The translations under genes and the position numbers were made by a program. 64,000 nucleotides of DNA, from the NCBI RefSeq assembly GCF_910592395.1, contig NC_088314.1, forward strand, positions 1,178,001-1,242,000. The letters run 5' to 3'. Below the pieces are notes generated by a model. It was given only the letters and a program-made list of their open reading frames with translations. It searched no databases and had not been told where the DNA came from. The DNA is from Lineus longissimus. Lineage: Eukaryota > Nemertea > Pilidiophora > Heteronemertea > Lineidae. Below, piece by piece: positions 59,823-64,000 of the stretch; the stretch's first letter is position 1, and every line of letters begins with the position of its first letter.

Positions 59823-62800
59823 TCAATCCTTCATTAAAGACAGAACTTTGTCAAGAATAGCGGGATTTTGCGCAAACTCAGGCTTGCTTGCAAGCGACAT
59901 AAAATAATCAACCTTGGATCGCCAAGGCTCAGGCGGCGCGCGCGGCTGTTGCTGATACATCTGACATGGCTTGAAACGGTTAGGCGGTTTATGTTCCCTC
60001 TTAGATCTCCTCGGGGCTGCAACAGGGCTGTCCTCCGGAGCACTCTCTTCCTCGTCATCCTGGGATGTGTGGAATTCAGCAGAGGATTCACCAGGGGGAA
60101 CATCTACAGGGACCGTCTCATCCACTGGACCAACGGTTGAAAATTCCACTGGAGGCGGAACAGTACCACCATCATCAAATTCCACTGGAGGCGGAACAGT
60201 ACCATCATCGATCGAAGTCACGTCAAGCGCAATTCCTGACGGCGTATCGACATCTATCAGTGGAGGAGGAACGGTCACATCTGTAGTAGGATAACTGGCA
60301 TCTACGGCAGGCTGGGACGCGCTGACATCAACCGAAGACTGGGACGCAGGCTCAACAGCAGCATGTTCGGACGCACTAACATCAACCGAAGACTGGGACG
60401 CAGGCTCAACAACAGCGGGCTGGACCGGAACGACATCTGTAATGGATAATGGTGGGGTAGAATCGGTAGACAAAGTAGACGGAACAATATCAGAAGGAGG
60501 TGCAGCATCAGATCTGACAGATGTAAAAGATGGAAGTTTGTCACCATGTGGAACATCGGCGGTTGAAGCGGATGCAAAAGAAGAAGGAACTTCATCAACA
60601 CGTGGCAAAATCATCACATCGACATCCTCGTCATCACTCATCGCAGGCTGTACAACAACTTCCTTCTCAGGGCGAGTACGACTGGACCGGGCCGGAGTCT
60701 TCACAACTTCCTCATCTCTAATCTCTCCAACTGGCATCAACAAATTACGGTGTAAAACACGCGGATTACCTCCTTTCGAGGAGCGAACCGAAAATACCGG
60801 AATATTGGGGTTTGGTTGACCCACAACAGTATAAACATCGGTCGACCACTTGTCAGCCAATTTATGTCTACCGCGTAAGTGGACATTGCGGACAAGAACA
60901 CAATCACCAGTCTGAAGAACAGAAGCTTTCGCTTTGAGATCATATCTCCCTTTATTCTTACATGAAGCGGTATCCTGGTTTTTCATAGCCATAGAGAATG
61001 CATAATCAAGACGCTCCTGCAAAGATTTAATGTAGGAACTATAAGATTCACTGGCGCCAACATCAGGAGTACCGAGACCATAATTGATATCTACAGGAAG
61101 AAGTGGCTCACGGCCAAACATTAGAAAATGCGGACTGAATCCAGTAGAATCGTGACGCGTACAATTGTACGCATGCGTCAACGTGGAGAGGTACAGCGAC
61201 CAACTACTCTTCTTGTCCTCGGACAACGTACCCAACATTGACAAAAGGGTGCGGTTATACCGTTCGCAAAGCCCATTGCCCATTGGATGGTAGGGAGTTG
61301 TCCGAGACTTGGTCATTCCAGCTAAAGCACACAATTCCTTTATAACAGCAGATTCAAAATTACGGCCCTGATCACTATGTAGCCGACCAGGAAAACCATA
61401 ATGAACTATAAAATTTTCATAAAGAGCTTTGGCAGTAGTATGTGCTGTCTGATTTCTTGTTGCAATAGCTACAGAGTACTTGGTGAAATGATCTGTAATT
61501 ACTAAAATATTTTCACAACCCCTGGAAGGTTCAACTGTGAGATAGTCCATACAGACCATCTCCAGAGGCTGCGACGTGGTTATGCTGGTGAGAGAAGCTT
61601 TCTCATTAGTAGGTGTCTTTCGGCGTAAACATCGACCACAAGTTTGAATGTAATTCTCTATATCACTGACATAACCCGGCCAGAAGAATCTGGACTTTAC
61701 AAGATCAATCACCCTATCCTTACCAAGGTGACCCATGTCATCATGCAGCTGCTTCAAAGTAGATGTGTGAAGAGACAATGGCAAGACGACACGATCAACA
61801 ACTTGATCATTCAACATACTTTGTTTTACTAAAATACCTTTGTCGTTCAATCGATAAGAGTTAAAATGACGTAACCAAGGTTTCAGCTCCGGAGAGGGGT
61901 CAGGACGAATACCTCTGGCCAGAGAAGCAATGATATCTGAAATATATTTATCCTGCCCCTGATGATACTTAATATCAACAAAATCCGTAGTGAGCGAATC
62001 AACTTGGTATAGGGAATGTGAAGAATCAATATTGGCATTCAGAATTTCAACAGCAGAGAGATTTTGACAAGTGAGGGAAAGTGAAATAGCTTTTACAACA
62101 TCCTCATTGATCAGACTAGTTTCTCTTGGAAGACGAGACAACGCATCTGCAGCTGCATTGCTCTTTCCAGCAAAATATTCGATGGTAAAGTCATAAGCTG
62201 ACAACTCAGCTAACCAGCGGTGCCCTGTGGCATCGAGCTTCGCACTCGTCAACACATATGTCAGCGGATTATTGTCAGTCTTGACTCTGAACTCTGCCCC
62301 GAATAAATAGTCCTTAAACTTGTCAGTCACTGCCCACTTCAGCCCCAAGAACTCTAACTTGTGAGTGGGGTAGTTCCTTTCTGAAGCGGACAGTCCTCTA
62401 CTAGCAAAATATATAGGTTTTCTAACATCATCCTGGTACTGGTATAATATAGCTCCAAGGCCACCTCTCGAAGCATCTATTTCTAACTCATATGGCAAAG
62501 AATAATCTGCAAAGCCAAGGACTGGGGGAGAGCACAATGATTCATTCAAATTTTGAAATGCGGTTTGTTCTTCCTCTCCCCAGCGAAACGACGGCTTGTC
62601 TTTTTGCCTTTTCTGAGTAGAATGACCTTGGAGTAAACAATTCAAAGGTTTAGCTAACTTAGCATAATCCTTGATGAACCTTCGATTGTATGATGTGAAA
62701 CCGAGATAACGCCTGAGTTCATCAACCGACTGAGGAGGTGGCCAGTCTCGCACAGCCTGAACTTTGTCAGGGTCCATCTCAATGCCTTTTTTGGAAACAT

Positions 62801-64000
62801 AATACCCTAGATATTTGACTCGATTTAAGAGGAACTGGCATTTAGAAGGCTTTAACTTGAGTCCGGCTTTGTGTAACTTGTCAAAAATGATTTCAAGACG
62901 GTCTAAATGTTGCTCTACAGTAGGACTAAAAATGATGACATCGTCCAAATACACTAAACACATCTCAAGATTTACATCGCGCAAAGCCAGCTCCATGAGA
63001 CGCTGGAATGTACTGGGAGCATTTGTAGCCCCAAACGGCATAACGTTACATTCATAAAAACCCAGCGGTCCCACAGAAAACGCAGTCCTCTCCTTATGTT
63101 CTTCCTCTAACTCCACTTGCCAATAGCCTGCCTTCAGATCAAGACAGGAGAACCAGGAAGAACCAGCAATAGAATCTAGAGTCTCATCAATTCTAGGCAA
63201 TGAATATGAATCCTTGATGGTCCGTTTATTAAGTTCCCTCAGATCAATGCAGAATCTGAGAGACCCATCTTTTTTTCGTACTAGTACAACAGGAGAACAG
63301 TAAGGGCTCTTAGACTCACGGATGACTCCCGTGTCTAACATTTTCTGTAAATGAACCCTCACATCCTCGTACATGTTCGGTGGAATTCTCCTATGCCTAA
63401 TCTTAAATGGCTTATCATCGGACAAATCAATACGATGCTTCAAGACATTTGTCTTGCCCATCTCTGACTCTGACTTGGCAAACACATGTTTCCATTTCAA
63501 CAAACGATTCTTCAATTCAGAGAAATGTTCTGAGTCCATGTCAGACTGAAACTTGAAAAGTTTAAAAAAATCAGAATCAGGCATTTCATCAGAGGTATCG
63601 GAGACTTCTGCAGCAGTCTCGATCCCAGATGCATTGGGAAAAGAAGTATCTTCAATGTCCATAGTAGGCGGAGAAATATCTAAGTTGGCTTCTGAAATAC
63701 TACAAAGAACGGAACGCTTTGGTATGGTAACTGGAGTATTCGAAACATTCTTTAAAATAACCGAGACTTTCTGAGATGCACTGCGAGAAGACACTTTCTG
63801 AAGAGAAGAAACAAGTACAAGTCCACCTGGAAGTGGCCTGGAAGATTCAGTAACAACATTGGCAGAGTGACCTAATTTACAACGAGTAATCCCCTTTATT
63901 GAAATCTGAGAGTTGCTGTTAATTGTAACAGACTTACATGTTGTAACATTCCCTACAGTACTACCGGACAGGCAGTAACTGCGTAAAGTATCACGCCAAA
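59823..64000 (-). CDS. Ty3/Gypsy pol polyprotein (RT, RNase H, integrase), truncated by the window edge
   Basis: The frame is open from the window edge to a TGA at 59825-59823. Numbering from codon 63794 (GTG, not a true start): reverse transcriptase about 130-330 with D219 and YLDD (282-285); RNase H about 435-555 with D440, E481, D507 and D550; integrase with an HHCC zinc finger (H684, H689, C719, C722) and a catalytic D750, D808, E844 triad with the family's 35-residue D-E gap; then a GPY/F-like region near 1000. The final 280 residues or so are low-complexity, Ser/Pro/Val-rich, with two tandem repeat sets (ASQSSVDVSAS and GTVPPPVEF). The upstream 69 codons to the edge are the protease-RT linker, so protease and gag are outside. 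No envelope gene lies between pol and the LTR. All catalytic residues are intact. Confidence 0.95.
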   Translation of the reverse strand, partial: WRDTLRSYCLSGSTVGNVTTCKSVTINSNSQISIKGITRCKLGHSANVVTESSRPLPGGLVLVSSLQKVSSRSASQKVSVILKNVSNTPVTIPKRSVLCSISEANLDISPPTMDIEDTSFPNASGIETAAEVSDTSDEMPDSDFFKLFKFQSDMDSEHFSELKNRLLKWKHVFAKSESEMGKTNVLKHRIDLSDDKPFKIRHRRIPPNMYEDVRVHLQKMLDTGVIRESKSPYCSPVVLVRKKDGSLRFCIDLRELNKRTIKDSYSLPRIDETLDSIAGSSWFSCLDLKAGYWQVELEEEHKERTAFSVGPLGFYECNVMPFGATNAPSTFQRLMELALRDVNLEMCLVYLDDVIIFSPTVEQHLDRLEIIFDKLHKAGLKLKPSKCQFLLNRVKYLGYYVSKKGIEMDPDKVQAVRDWPPPQSVDELRRYLGFTSYNRRFIKDYAKLAKPLNCLLQGHSTQKRQKDKPSFRWGEEEQTAFQNLNESLCSPPVLGFADYSLPYELEIDASRGGLGAILYQYQDDVRKPIYFASRGLSASERNYPTHKLEFLGLKWAVTDKFKDYLFGAEFRVKTDNNPLTYVLTSAKLDATGHRWLAELSAYDFTIEYFAGKSNAAADALSRLPRETSLINEDVVKAISLSLTCQNLSAVEILNANIDSSHSLYQVDSLTTDFVDIKYHQGQDKYISDIIASLARGIRPDPSPELKPWLRHFNSYRLNDKGILVKQSMLNDQVVDRVVLPLSLHTSTLKQLHDDMGHLGKDRVIDLVKSRFFWPGYVSDIENYIQTCGRCLRRKTPTNEKASLTSITTSQPLEMVCMDYLTVEPSRGCENILVITDHFTKYSVAIATRNQTAHTTAKALYENFIVHYGFPGRLHSDQGRNFESAVIKELCALAGMTKSRTTPYHPMGNGLCERYNRTLLSMLGTLSEDKKSSWSLYLSTLTHAYNCTRHDSTGFSPHFLMFGREPLLPVDINYGLGTPDVGASESYSSYIKSLQERLDYAFSMAMKNQDTASCKNKGRYDLKAKASVLQTGDCVLVRNVHLRGRHKLADKWSTDVYTVVGQPNPNIPVFSVRSSKGGNPRVLHRNLLMPVGEIRDEEVVKTPARSSRTRPEKEVVVQPAMSDDEDVDVMILPRVDEVPSSFASASTADVPHGDKLPSFTSVRSDAAPPSDIVPSTLSTDSTPPLSITDVVPVQPAVVEPASQSSVDVSASEHAAVEPASQSSVDVSASQPAVDASYPTTDVTVPPPLIDVDTPSGIALDVTSIDDGTVPPPVEFDDGGTVPPPVEFSTVGPVDETVPVDVPPGESSAEFHTSQDDEEESAPEDSPVAAPRRSKREHKPPNRFKPCQMYQQQPRAPPEPWRSKVDYFMSLASKPEFAQNPAILDKVLSLMKD

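Larger units (their letters stand above)
58504..64000 (-). mobile_element. Ty3/Gypsy LTR retrotransposon, 3' part
   Basis: Covers the inferred 3' LTR, a non-coding spacer of about 960 bp (58860-59822) containing the polypurine tract and no ORF of note, and the pol reading frame 59823-64000. The 5' LTR, primer-binding site, gag and protease lie past the right edge. The lack of stops and the full set of catalytic residues suggest a young insertion. Confidence 0.9.

Noticed and set aside
59868-60819. Plus-strand ORFs with basic or Ser/Thr/Gly-rich translations
   Set aside because: Antisense to the low-complexity tail of the Gypsy pol frame.
63792-63794. Start codon of the Gypsy pol frame
   Set aside because: It is GTG inside a frame that stays open to the window edge, so the real start is outside.

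Overview
This is nuclear DNA of an animal. Genes on both strands are split by GT-AG introns of about 0.1 to 4 kb, the untranslated regions and intergenic space are AT-rich, and the orthologues are metazoan (Apollo nuclease, ELAPOR, CFAP276, NSE3, RFT1, an MS4A-like tetraspan). An axonemal gene, long UTRs, several MITE-like elements and a Ty3/Gypsy element fit a ciliated, probably marine invertebrate. The sequence alone does not let me choose the phylum. There is no bacterial content and no CRISPR array. Splice sites were placed by eye; in each multi-exon model the exon phases close exactly.

Layout: (1) 276-2003 (+) is an intronless gene for the SNM1-family nuclease Apollo/DCLRE1B. (2) 3786-7399 (-) is a CFAP276/C1orf194-like axonemal protein with three shared exons and three interchangeable last exons. 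(3) 7728-26498 (+) is ELAPOR (KIAA1324-like), a 20-exon type I membrane protein of about 1001 aa. It is head to head with CFAP276 across 328 bp, an arrangement I recall from human 1p13.3. (4) 26.5-35.4 kb holds long 3' UTR and intergenic DNA. (5) 35373-36497 (-) is an acidic coiled-coil protein ending in a CaaX box. (6) 41063-43756 (-) is NSMCE3 (MAGE family, nine exons), head to head with (7) RFT1, 44697-48579 (+), 11 exons, 542 aa. (8) 49099-50373 (+) is a single-exon MS4A-like tetraspan. (9) 51.4-52.8 kb is a cluster of repeats (tRNA-like segment, GC-rich mobile element, MITE-like element). (10) 52.8-58.2 kb shows no convincing gene. (11) 58504-64000 (-) is the 3' part of a Ty3/Gypsy retrotransposon with an inferred 356-bp LTR and an intact RT-RNase H-integrase reading frame that runs off the window. 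It abuts, and may interrupt, a coding-looking stretch at 58236-58503.

The genes do not form one pathway. They cover telomere and interstrand-crosslink repair (Apollo), SMC5/6 repair (NSE3), cilia (CFAP276), endosome-lysosome trafficking (ELAPOR) and ER N-glycan assembly (RFT1). The most interesting structures are the triplicated CFAP276 terminal exon, the conserved-looking CFAP276/ELAPOR bidirectional pair, a 35-bp perfect foldback at 37.6 kb, and the retrotransposon junction at 58.5 kb.
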